From: Hydractinia symbiolongicarpus
Lineage: Eukaryota; Cnidaria; Hydrozoa; Anthoathecata; Hydractiniidae
Assembly (NCBI RefSeq): GCF_029227915.1
Contig: NC_079876.1
Location: 39,291,828 to 39,355,827, forward strand
DNA: 64,000 bases
Direction of reading: 5' to 3'
In this document: piece by piece, positions 23,970-36,200 of the stretch
How positions within the stretch are numbered: the first letter of the stretch is position 1
Layout of the letters: each line of letters begins with the position of its first letter
Made by a program: the position numbers and the translations under genes
The notes under the pieces: generated by a model
The model's input: the letters and a program-made list of their open reading frames with translations, nothing else
Databases searched by the model: none
Told to the model about the DNA's origin: nothing

Positions 23970-25140
23970 ATGAGACGCTGAATAAAAGAAGTTTAATCGC
24001 CGGCAAACGAAAACCTGCGATTTCCCGGAAATCCCGGACTCGGCCCGTATAGTGAAAAGTATACAAAGAAAGTTCCCAGGGTGTAAACTCATTTCCCGAA
24101 CGATTTTTTAAATTGTTATTTCACCACTAAAGCCCATGAGACTTGTAGTATTTAAAAATATTTTCATTTTTGATGAGACGCTGAATAAAAGAAGTTTAAT
24201 CGCCGGCAAACAAAAACCCGCGACTTCCCGTAAATCCCGGAATCGGCCCGTATAGTCAAAAGTATACAAAGATAGAACCCAGGGTGTAAACTCATTTCTC
24301 GAACGATTTTTAAAATTATTTTTTCACCACTACAACGCATGAGACTTGTAGTTTTTAAAAATGTTTTCATTTTTGGTGAGACGCTGAATAAAAGAAGTTT
24401 AATCGCCGGCAAACGAAAATCCACGATTTCCCGTAAATCCTGATCTCGGCCCGTATAGTCAAAAGTATACAAGGAAAGTACCCAGTGAGTAAACTCATTT
24501 CCCTAACGAATTTTTAAATTATTTTTTCACCAATAAAACGCATGAGACTTGTAGTTTTCAAAAATGTTTTCATTTTTGATGAGACGCTGAATAAAAGAAG
24601 TTTAATCGCCGGCAAACGAAAACCCGCGATTTCCCGTAAATCCCGGACTCGGCCCGTATAGTCAAAAGTATACAAAGAAAGTACCCAGGGAGTAAACTCC
24701 TTTCCCTAACGAATTTTTAAATTATTTTTTCACCACTAAAACGCATGAGACTTGTAGTTTTCAAAAATGTTTTTATTTTTGATGAGACGCTGAATAAAAG
24801 AAGTTTAATCGCCGGCAAACGAAAACCTGCGATTTCCCGTAAATCCCGGACTCGGCCCGTATAGTCAAAAGTATACAAAGGGAGTACCCAGGGTGTAAAC
24901 TCATTTCCCGAACGATTTTTTAAATTTTTTTTTCACCACTAAAACGCATGAGACTTGTAGTTTTTAAAAATGTTTTCATTTTTGATGAGACGCTGAATAA
25001 AAGAAGTTAAATCGCCGGGAAACGAAAACCTGCGATTTCCCGTAAATCCTGGACTCGGCCCGTATAGTCAAAAGTATACAAAGAAAGTACCCAGGGAGTA
25101 AACTCATTTCCCGAACGATTTTTTAAATTGTTATTTCACC
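23970..25140. repeat. Satellite monomers without a close long-range partner
   Basis: About six monomers connect the 3-mer block to the 8-mer block. They carry mixed subfamily signatures: TTCCCAGGGTG near 24073, AAACCCGCGACTTCCC near 24213, TTTTTGGTGAGACGCTGAAT near 24371, CACCAATAAAACG near 24529, and GGGAAACGAAAACC near 25017. I could not fix a single clear copy distance for the whole stretch. It is ordinary array sequence with no gene or foreign insertion. Confidence 0.6.
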
Positions 25141-25149
25141 ACTAAAGCC

Positions 25150-27660
25150 CATGAGACTTGTAGTATTTAAAAATATTTTCATTTTTGATGAGACGCTGAG
25201 TAAAAGAAGTTTAATCGCCGGCAAACAAAAACCCGCGACTTCCCGTAAATCCCGGAATCGGCCCGTATAGTCAAAAGTATACAAAGAAAGTACCCAGGGA
25301 GTAAACTCATTTCCCGAACGATTTTTTAAATTATTTTTTCACCACTAAAACCGATGAGACTTGTAGTTTTCAAAGATGTTTTCATTTTTGATGAGACGCT
25401 GAATAAAAGAAGTTTAATCGCCGCAAACGAAAGCCTGCGATTTCCCGTAAATCCCGGACTCGGCCCGTATAGTCAAAAGTATACAAAGATAGAACCCAGG
25501 GTGTAAACTCATTTCTCGAACGATTTTTAAAATTATTTTTTCACCACTACAACGCATGAGACTTGTAGTTTTTAAAAATGTTTTCATTTTTGATGAGACG
25601 CTGAATAAAAGAAGTTTAATCGCCGGCAAACGAAAATCCGCGATTTCCCGTAAATCCCGATCTCGGCCCGTATAGTCAAAAGTATACAAGGAAAGTACCC
25701 AGTGAGTAAACTCATTTCCCTAACGAATTTTTAAATTATTTTTTCACCACTAAAACGCATTAGACTTGTAGTTTTCAAAAATGTTTTCATTTTTGATGAG
25801 ACGCTGAATAAAAGAAGTTTAATCGCCGGCAAACGAAAACCTGCGATTTCCCGTAAATCCCGGACTCGGCCCGTATAGTCAAAAGTAAACAAAGAAAGTA
25901 CCCAGGGTGTAAACTCATTTCCCGAACGATTTTTTAAATTATTTTTTCACCACTAAAACGGATGAGACTTGTAGTTTTCAAAGATGTTTTCATTTTTGAT
26001 GAGACGCTGAATAAAAGAAGTTTAATCGCCGCAAACGAAAACCTTCGATTTCCCGTAAATCCCGGACTCGGCCCGTATAGTCAAAAGTATACAAGAAAAG
26101 TACCCAGTGAGTAAACTCATTTCCGGAACGAATTTTTAAATTATTTTTTCACCACTACAACGTATGAGACATGTAGTTTTCAAAAATGTTTTCATTTTTG
26201 ATGAGACGCTTAATGAAAGTGGTTTAATCGCCGGCAAACGAAAACTCGCGATTTCCCGTAAACCCCGGGTTTGGCCCGTATAGTCCAATGTATACAAAGA
26301 AAGTACCCTGTGAGTAAACTCATTTCCAAAACGATTTTTTAAATTATCTTTTCACCACTAAAACGCTTGAGACTTGTAGTTTTCAAAAATGTTTTCATTT
26401 TTGGTGAGACGCTAAATAAAAGAAGTTTAATCGCCGGCAAACGAAAACCCGCCATTTCCCGTAAACCCCGGACACGGCCCGCATAGTCAAAAGTATACAA
26501 AGAAAGTACCCAGGGAGTAAACTCATTTCCCGAACGATTTTTTAAATTATTTTTTCACCACTAAAACGCATGAGACTTGTAGTTTTTAAAAATGTTTTCA
26601 TTTTTGATGAGACGCTGAATAAAAGAAGTTTAATCGCCGGCAAACGAAAACCTGCGATTTCCCGTAAATCCTGGACTCGGCCCGCAGAGTGAAAAGTATA
26701 CAAAGAAAGTACCCAGGGTGTAAACTCATTTCCCGAACGATTTTTTAAATTGTTATTTCACCACTAAAGCCCATGAGACTTGTAGTATTTAAAAATATTT
26801 TCATTTTTGATGAGACGCTGAATAAAACAAGTTTAATCGCCGGCAAACAAAAACCCGCAACTTCCCGTAAATCCCGGAATCGGCCCGTATAGTCAAAAGT
26901 ATACAAAGAAAGTCCCCTGGGAGTAACAGATTTCCCGAACGATTTTTTAAATTATTTTTTCACCACTAAAACCGATGAGACTTGTAGTTTTTAAAGATGT
27001 TTTCATTTTTGATGAGACGCTGAATAAAAGAAGTTTAATCGCCGCAAACGAAAGCCTGCGATTTCCCGTAAATCCCGGACTCGGCCCGTATAGTCAAAAG
27101 TATACAAAGATAGAACCCAGGGTGTAAACTCATTTCTCGAACGATTTTTAAAATTATTTTTTCACCACTACAACGCATGAGACTTGTAGTTTTTAAAAAT
27201 GTTTTCATTTTTGATGAGACGCTGAATAAAAGAAGTTTAATCGCCGGCAAACGAAAATCCGCGATTTCCCGTAAATCGCGATCTCGGCCCGTATAGTCAA
27301 AAGTATACAAGGAAAGTACCCAGTGAGTAAACTCATTTCCCTAACGAATTTTTAAATTATTTTTTCACCACTAAAACGCATGAGACTTGTAGTTTTCAAA
27401 AATGTTTTCATTTTTGATGAGACGCTGAATAAAAGAAGTTTAATCGCCGGCAAACGAAAACCTGCGATTTCCCGTAAATCCCGGACTCGGCCCGTATAGT
27501 CAAAAGTATACAAAGAAAGTACCCAGGGTGTAAACTCATTTCCCGAACGATTTTTTAAATTATTTTTTAACCACTAAAACGGATGAGACTTGTAGTTTTC
27601 AAAGATGTTTTCATTTTTGATGAGACGCTGAATAAAAGAAGTTTAATCGCCGCAAACGAA
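25150..27660. repeat. 8-monomer higher-order repeat, 1621-bp spacing
   Basis: AAACCGATGAGACTTG has its GAG at 25356 and 26977 (1621 bp). The monomer with GTAGTATTTAAAAATATT near 25157 recurs near 26778, and GAAAACCTTCGATTTCC near 26036 recurs near 27657. After about 26090 the first copy enters AAGAAAAGTACCCAGTG while the partner position has AAGATAGAACCCAGGG. The second copy carries a private change, GGGAGTAACAGATTTCCC near 26930, a small deletion in the otherwise constant GAGTAAACTCATTTCCC. Confidence 0.75.
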
Positions 27661-28790
27661 AACCTTCGATTTCCCGTAAATCCCGGACTCGGCCCGTATA
27701 GTCAAAAGTATACAAAGATAGAACCCAGGGTGTAAACTCATTTCTCGAACGATTTTTTAAATTATTTTTTCACCACTACAACGCATGAAACTTGTAGTTT
27801 TTAAAAATGTTTTCATTTTTGATGAGACGCTGAATAAAAGAAGTTTAATCGCCGCAAACGAAAACCTTCGATTTCCCGTAAATCCCGGACTCGGCCCGTA
27901 TAGTCAAAAGTATACAAGAAAAGTACCCAGTGAGTAAACTCATTTCCGGAACGAATTTTTAAATTATTTTTTCACCACTACAACGTATGAGACATGTAGT
28001 TTTCAAAAATGTTTTCATTTTTGATGAGACGCTTAATGAAAGTGGTTTAATCGCCGGCAAACGAAAACACGCGATTTCCCGTAAACCCCGGGCTTGGCCC
28101 GTATAGTCCAATGTATACAAAGAAAGTACCCTGTGAGTAAACTCATTTCCAAAACGATTTTTTAAATTATCTTTTCACCACTAAAACGCTTGAGACTTGT
28201 AGTTTTCAAAAATGTTTTCATTTTTGGTGAGACGCTAAATAAAAGAAGTTTAATCGCCGGCAAACGAAAACCCGCCATTTCCCGTAAACCCCGGACACGG
28301 CCCGCATAGTCAAAAGTATACAAAGAAAGTACCCAGGGAGTAAACTCATTTCCCGAACGATTTTTTAAATTATTTTTTCACCACTAAAACGCATGAGACT
28401 TGTAGTTTTTAAAAATGTTTTCATTTTTGATGAGACGCTGAATAAAAGAAGTTTAATCGCCGGCAAACGAAAACCTGCGATTTCCCGTAAATCCTGGACT
28501 CGGCCCGCAGAGTGAAAAGTATACAAAGAAAGTACCCAGGGTGTAAACTCATTTCCCGAACGATTTTTTAAATTGTTATTTCACCACTAAAGCCCATGAG
28601 ACTTGTAGTATTTAAAAATATTTTCATTTTTGATGAGACGCTGAATAAAACAAGTTTAATCGCCGGCAAACAAAAACCCGCGACTTCCCGTAAATCCCGG
28701 AATCGGCCCGTATAGTCAAAAGTATACAAAGAAAGTACCCAGGGAGTAACAGATTTCCCGAACGATTTTTTAAATTATTTTTTCACCACT
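26095..28790. repeat. 9-monomer higher-order repeat, about 1823-bp spacing
   Basis: ACCCCGGACACGGCCC is near 26465 and near 28288 (1823 bp, nine monomers with four bases lost). CTTAATGAAAGTGG and GGCCCGCAGAGTGAAAAG follow in both at the same spacing. GAGTAACAGATTTCCC also recurs, near 26925 and 28748. The second copy is followed directly by a 608-bp trimer duplication, so the block was extended again after it formed. Confidence 0.75.
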
Positions 28791-29390
28791 AAAACGCTTG
28801 AGACTTGTAGTTTTCAAAAATGTTTTCATTTTTGGTGAGACGCTAAATAAAAGAAGTTTAATCGCCGGCAAACGAAAACCCGCCATTTCCCGTAAACCCC
28901 GGACACGGCCCGCATAGTCAAAAGTATACAAAGAAAGTACCCAGGGAGTAAACTCATTTCCCGAACGATTTTTTAAATTATTTTTTCACCACTAAAACGC
29001 ATGAGACTTGTAGTTTTTAAAAATGTTTTCATTTTTGATGAGACGCTGAATAAAAGAAGTTTAATCGCCGGCAAACGAAAACCTGCGATTTCCCGTAAAT
29101 CCTGGACTCGGCCCGCAGAGTGAAAAGTATACAAAGAAAGTACCCAGGGTGTAAACTCATTTCCCGAACGATTTTTTAAATTGTTATTTCACCACTAAAG
29201 CCCATGAGACTTGTAGTATTTAAAAATATTTTCATTTTTGATGAGACGCTGAATAAAACAAGTTTAATCGCCGGCAAACAAAAACCCGCGACTTCCCGTA
29301 AATCCCGGAATCGGCCCGTATAGTCAAAAGTATACAAAGAAAGTACCCAGGGAGTAACAGATTTCCCGAACGATTTTTTAAATTATTTTT
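28294..29390. repeat. 3-monomer tandem duplication, 608-bp spacing
   Basis: GACACGGCCCGCATAG is at 28294 and again at 28902, 608 bp apart. GGCCCGCAGAGTGAAAAG, GTAGTATTTAAAAATATT, AATAAAACAAGTTTAATCGC and GAGTAACAGATTTCCC follow in the same order in both. The set is close to identical by eye. This is the second place in the window where a three-monomer block was duplicated at 608 bp, the other being near 22753. Confidence 0.82.
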
Positions 29391-29519
29391 TCACCACTAA
29401 AACGCATGAGACTTGTAGTTTTCAAAGATGTTTTCATTTTTGATGAGACGCTGAATAAAAGAAGTTTAATCGCCGCAAACGAAAGCCTGCGATTTCCCGT
29501 AAATCCCGGACTCGGCCCG

Positions 29520-32500
29520 TATAGTCAAAAGTATACAAAGAAAGTACCCAGGGAGTAAACTCATTTCCCTAACGAATTTTTAAATTATTTTTTCACCACT
29601 AAAACGCATGAGACTTGTAGTTTTCAAAAATGTTTTCATTTTTGATGAGACGCTGAATAAAAGAAGTTTAATCGCCGGCAAACGAAAACCTGCGATTTCC
29701 CGTAAATCCCGGACTCCGCCCGTATAGTCAAAAGTATACAAAGAGAGTACCCAGGGTGTAAACTCATTTCTTGAACGATTTTTTAATTTTTTTTTCACCA
29801 CTAAAACGCATGAGGTTTGTAGTTTTTAAAAATGCTTTCATTTTTGATGAGACGCTGAATAAAAGAAGTTTAATCGCCGATAAACGAAAATCTGCGATTT
29901 CCCGTAAATCCTGGACTCGGCCCGTATAGTCAAAAGTATACAAAGAAAGTACCCAGGGAGTAAACTCATTTCCCAAACGATTTTTTAAATTATTATTTCA
30001 CCACTAAAGCCCATGAGACTTGTAGTTCTTAAAAATGTTTTCATTTTTGATGAGACGCTGAAAAAAAGAAGTTTAATCGCCGGCAAACGAAAACCCGCGA
30101 TTTCCTGTAAATCCCGGACTCGGCCCGTATAGTTAAAAGTATACAAGAAAAGTACCCAGTGAGTAAACTCATTTCCGGAACGAATTTTTAAATTATTTTT
30201 TCACCACTACAACGTATGAGACATGTAGTTTTCAAAAATGTTTTCATTTTTGATGAGACGCTGAATAAAAGAAGTTTAATCGCCGGCAAACAAAAACCTG
30301 CGATTTTCCGTAAATCCCGGACTCGGCCCGTATAGTCAAAAGTATACAAAGACAGTACCCAGGGTGTAAACTCATTTCCCGAACGATTTTTTAAATTATT
30401 TTTTCACCACTAAAACGCATGAGACGTGTAGTTTTCAAAAATGTTTTGATTTTTGATGAGACGATGAATAAAAGAAGTTTAATCGCCGGCAAACGAAAAC
30501 CCGCAATTTCCCGTAAATCCCGGTCTCGTCCCGTATAGTCAAAAGTATACAAGGAAAGTACCCAGTGAGTAAACTCATTTCCCGAACGATTTTTTAAATT
30601 ATTTTTTCACCACGAAAACGCATGAGACTTGTAGTTTTCAAAAATGTTTTCATTTTTGATGAGACGCTGAATAAAAGAGGTTTAATCGCCGGCAAACGAA
30701 AACACGCGATTTCCCGTAAATCCCGGGCTTAGCCCGTATAGTCCAATGTATACAAAGAAAGTACCCTGTGAGTAAACTCATTTCCAAAACGATTTTTTAA
30801 ATTATCTTTTCACCACTAAAACGCTTGAGACTTGTAGTTTTCAGAAATGTTTTCATTTTTGATGAGACGCTGAATAAAAGAAGTTTAATCGCCGGCAAAC
30901 CAAAACACGCGATTTCCCGTAAATCCCGGGCTTAGCCCGTATAGTCCAATGTATACAAAGAAAGTACCCTGTGAGTAAACTCATTTCCAAAACGATTTTT
31001 TAAATTATCTTTTCACCACTAAAACGCTTGAGACTTGTAGTTTTCAAAAATGTTTTCATTTTTGGTGAGATGCTAAATAAAAGAAGTTTAATCGCCGGCA
31101 AACGAAAATTCGCCACTTCCCGTAAACCCCGGACTCGACCCGCATAGTCAAAAGTATACAAAGAAAGTACCCAGGGAGTAAACTCATTTCCCGAACGATT
31201 TTTTAAATTATTTTTTCATCACTAAAACGCATGAGACTTGTAGTTTTTAAAAATGTTTTCATTTTTGATGAGACGCTGAATAAAAGAAGTTTAATCGCCG
31301 GCAAACGAAAACCTGCGATTTCCCGTAAATCCTGGACTCGGCCCGTATAGTCAAAAGTATACAAAGAAAGTACCCAGGGAGTAAACTCATTTCCCTAACG
31401 AATTTTTAAATTATTTTTTCACCACTAAAACGCATGAGACTTGTAGTTTTCAAAAATGTTTTCATTTTTGATGAGACGCTGAATAAAAGAAGTTTAATCG
31501 CCGGCAAACGAAAACCTGCGATTTCCCGTAAATCCCGGACTCCGCCCGTATAGTCAAAAGTATACAAAGAGAGTACCCAGGGTGTAAACTCATTTCTTGA
31601 ACGATTTTTTAAATTTTTTTTCACCACTAAAACGCAGGAGGTTTGTAGTTTTTAAAAATGCTTTCATTTTTGATGAGACGCTGAATAAAAGAAGTTTAAT
31701 CGCCGACAAACGAAAATCTGCGATTTCCCGTAAATCCTGGACTCGGCCCGTATAGTCAAAAGTATACAAAGAAAGTACCCAGGGAGTAAACTCATTTCCC
31801 AAACGATTTTTTAAATTATTATTTCACCACTAAAGCCCATGAGACTTGTAGTTCTTAAAAATGTTTTCATTTTTGATGAGACGCTGAATAAAAGAAGTTT
31901 AATCGCCGGCAAACGAAAACCCGCGATTTCCTGTAAATCCCGGACTCGGCCCGTATAGTTAAAAGTATACAAGAAAAGTACCCAGTGAGTAAACTCATTT
32001 CCGGAACGAATTTTTAAATTATTTTTTCACCACTACAACGTATGAGACATGTAGTTTTCAAAAATGTTTTCATTTTTGCTGAGACGCTGAATAAAAGAAG
32101 TTTAATCGCCGGCAAACAAAAACCTGCGATTTCCCGTTAATCCCGGACTCGGCCCGTATAGTCAAAAGTATACAAAGACAGTACCCAGGGTGTAAACTCA
32201 TTTCCCCAACGATTTTTTAAATTATTTTTTCACCACTAAAACGCATGAGACGTGTAGTTTTCAAAAATGTTTTCATTTTTGATGAGACGATGAATAAAAG
32301 AAGTTTAATCGCCGGCTAACGAAAACCTCCGATTTCCCGTAAATCCCGCACTCGGCCCGTATAGTCAAAAGTATACAAAGAAAGTACCCAGGGAGTAAAC
32401 TCATTTCCCACACGATTTTTTAAATTATTATTTCACCACTAAAGCCCATGAGACTTGTGGTTTTCAAAAATTTTTTCATTTTTGATGAGACGCTGAATAA

Positions 32501-33000
32501 AAGAAGTTTAATCGCCGGCAAACGAAAACACGCGATTTCCCGTAAATCCCGGGCTTAGCCCGTATAGTCCAATGTATACAAAGAAAGTACCCTGTGAGTA
32601 AACTCATTTCCAAAACGATTTTTTAAATTATCTTTTCACCACTAAAACGCTTGAGACTTGTAGCTTTCAAAAATGTTTTCATTTTTGGTGAGACGCTAAA
32701 TAAAAGAAGTTTAATCGCCGGCAAACGAAAATTCGCCACTTCCCGTAAACCCCGGACTCGACCCGCATAGTCAAAAGTATACAAAGAAAGTACCCAGGGA
32801 GTAAACTCATTTCCCGAACGATTTTTTAAATTATTTTTTCATCACTAAAACGCATGAGACTTGTAGTTTTTAAAAATGTTTTCATTTTTGATGAGACGCT
32901 GAATAAAAGAAGTTTAATCGCCGGCAAACCAAAACCTGCAATTTCCCGTAAATCCCGGACTCGGCCCGGATAGTGAAAAGTATACAAAGAAAGTACCCAG
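29520..33000. repeat. 9-monomer higher-order repeat, 1826-bp spacing
   Basis: GAGACGTGTAG is at 30421 and 32247, and the TGCTTTCATTTTTGATG monomers near 29832 and 31658 keep the same 1826-bp distance. AAACACGCGATTTCCC with GGGCTTAGCCCG also repeats, near 30700 and 32526. Between them the copies differ locally: near 30500 one has GGTCTCGTCCCG while the partner has CGCACTCGGCCCG. GGGCTTAGCCCG also occurs twice in adjacent monomers (near 30724 and 30927), a single-monomer duplication inside copy 1. The left part of this block resembles the 1217/1419-bp units at the left end of the window (TCCTGGACTCGG and GCCGATAAACG or GCCGACAAACG monomers), so related units are separated by about 25 kb. Confidence 0.75.
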
Positions 33001-33299
33001 GGTGTAAACTCCTTTCCCGAACGATTTTTTAAATTGTTATTTCACCACTAAAGCCCATGAGACTTGTAGTATTTATAAATATTTTCATTTTTGATGAGAC
33101 GCTGAATAAAAGAAGTTTAATCGCCGGCAAACAAAAACCCGCGACTTCCCGTAAATCCGGGACTCGGCCCGTATAGTCAAAAGTATACAAAGAAAGTACC
33201 CAGGGAGTAAACTCATTTCCCGAACGATTTTTTAAATTATTTTTTCACCACTAAAACGGATGAGACTTGTAGTTTTCAAAGATGTTTTCATTTTTGATG

Positions 33300-36200
33300 A
33301 GACGCTGAATAAAAGAAGTTTAATCGCCGCAAACGAAAACCTGCGATTTCCCGTAAATCCCTGACTCGGCCCGTATAGTCAAAAGTATACAAAGATAGAA
33401 CCCAGGGTGTAAACTCATTTCTCGAACGATTTTTTAAATTATTTTTTCACCACTAAAACGCATGAGACTTGTAGTTTTTAAAAATGTTTTCATTTTTGAT
33501 GAGACGCTGAATAAAAGAAGTTTAATCGCCGGCAAACGAAAACCTGCGATTTCCCGTAAATCCCGGACTCGGCCCGGATAGTGAAAAGTATACAAAGAAA
33601 GTACCCAGGGTGTAAACTCCTTTCCCGAACGATTTTTTAAATTGTTATTTCACCACTAAAGCCCATGAGACTTGTAGTATTTATAAATATTTTCATTTTT
33701 GATGAGACGCTGAATAAAAGAAGTTTAATCGCCGGCAAACAAAAACCCGCGACTTCCCGTAAATCCCGGACTCGGCCCGTATAGTCCAATGTATACAAAG
33801 AAAGTACCCTGTGAGTAAACTCATTTCCAAAACGATTTTTTAAATTATCTTTTCACCACTAAAACGCTTGAGACTTGTAGTTTTCAGAAATGTTTTCATT
33901 TTTGATGAGACGCTGAATAAAAGAAGTTTAATCGCCGGCAAACGAAAACACGCGATTTCCCGTAAATCCCGGGCTTAGCCCGTATAGTCCAATGTATACA
34001 AAGAAAGTACCCTGTGAGTAAACTCATTTCCAAAACGATTTTTTAAATTATCTTTTCACCACTAAAACGCTTGAGACTTGTAGTTTTCAAAAATGTTTTC
34101 ATTTTTGGTGAGACGCTAAATAAAAGAAGTTTAATCGCCGGCAAACGAAAATTCGCCACTTCCCGTAAACCCCGGACTCGACCCGCATAGTCAAAAGTAT
34201 ACAAAGAAAGTACCCAGGGAGTAAACTCATTTCCCGAACGATTTTTTAAATTATTTTTTCATCACTAAAACGCATGAGACTTGTAGTTTTTAAAAATGTT
34301 TTCATTTTTGATGAGACGCTGAATAAAAGAAGTTTAATCGCCGGCAAACCAAAACCTGCGATTTCCCGTAAATCCCGGACTCGGCCCAGATAGTGAAAAG
34401 TATACAAAGAAAGTACCCAGGGTGTAAACTCCTTTCCCGAACGATTTTTAAATTGTTATTTCACCACTAAAGCCCATGAGACTTGTAGTATTTATAAATA
34501 TTTTCATTTTTGATGAGACGCTGAATAAAAGAAGTTTAATCGCCGGCAAACGAAAACCCGCAATTTCCCGTAAATCCCGGACTCGGCCCGTATAGTCAAA
34601 AGTATACAAAGAAAGTACCCAGGGAGTAAACTCATTTCCCGAACGATTTTTTAAATTATTTTTTCACCACTAAAACGGATGAGACTTGTAGTTTTCAAAG
34701 ATGTTTTCATTTTTGATGAGACGCTGAATAAAAGAAGTTTAATCGCCGCAAACGAAAACCTGCGATTTCCCGTAAATCCCTGACTCGGCCCGTATAGTCA
34801 AAAGTATACAAAGATAGAACCCAGGGTGTAAACTCATTTCTCGAACGATTTTTTAAATTATTTTTTCACCACTAAAACGCATGAGACTTGTAGTTTTTAA
34901 AAATGTTTTCATTTTTGATGAGACGCTGAATAAAAGAAGTTTAATCGCCGGCAAACGAAAACCTGCAATTTCCCGTAAATCCCGGACTCGGCCCGGATAG
35001 TGAAAAGTATACAAAGAAAGTACCCAGGGTGTAAACTCCTTTCCCGAACGATTTTTTAAATTGTTATTTCACCACTAAAGCCCATGAGACTTGTAGTATT
35101 TATAAATATTTTCATTTTTGATGAGACGCTGAATAAAAGAAGTTTAATCGCCGGCAAACAAAAACCCGCGACTTCCCGTAAATCCCGGACTCGGCCCGTA
35201 TAGTCAAAAGTATACAAAGAAAGTACCCAGGGAGTAAACTCATTTCCCGAACGATTTTTTAAATTATTTTTTCACCACTAAAACGGATGAGACTTGTAGT
35301 TTTCAAAGATGTTTTCATTTTTGATGAGACGCTGAATAAAAGAAGTTTAATCGCCGCAAACGAAAACCTGCGATTTCCCGTAAATCCCGGACTCGGCCCG
35401 TATAGTCAAAAGTATACAAAGATAGAACCCAGGGTGTAAACTCATTTCTCGAACGATTTTTTAAATTATTTTTTCACCACTACAACGCATGAGACTTGTA
35501 GTTTTTAAAAATGTTTTCATTTTTGATGAGACGCTGAATAAAAGAAGTTTAATCGCCGGCAAACGAAAATCCGCGATTTCCCGTAAATCCCGATCTCGGC
35601 CCGTATAGTCAAAAGTATACAAGGAAAGTACCCAGTGAGTAAACTTATTTCCCTAACGAATTTTTAAATTATTTTTTCACCACTAAAACGCATGAGACTT
35701 GTAGTTTTCAAAAATGTTTTCATTTTTGATGAGACGCTGCATAAAAGAAGTTTAATCGCCGGCAAACGAAAACCTGCGATTTCCCGTAAATCCCGGACTC
35801 GGCCCGTATAGTCAAAAGTATACAAAGAAAGTACCCAGGGTGTAAACTCATTTCCCGAACGATTTTTTAAATTATTATTTCACCACTAAAGGCCATGAGA
35901 CTTGTAGTTTTTAAAAATGTTTTCATTTTTAATGAGACGCTGAATAAAAGACGTTTAATCGCCGGCAAACGAAAACCCGCGATTTCCCGTAAATCCCGGA
36001 CTCGGCCCGTATAGTCAAAAGTATACAAAGAAAGTACCCAGGGAGTAAACTCATTTCCCGAACGATTTTTTAAATTATTTTTTCACCACTAAAACGCATG
36101 AGACTTGTAGTTTTTAAAAATGTTTTCATTTTTGATGAGACGCTGAATAAAAGAAGTTTAATCGCCGGCAAACGAAAATCCGCGATTTCCCGTAAATCCC

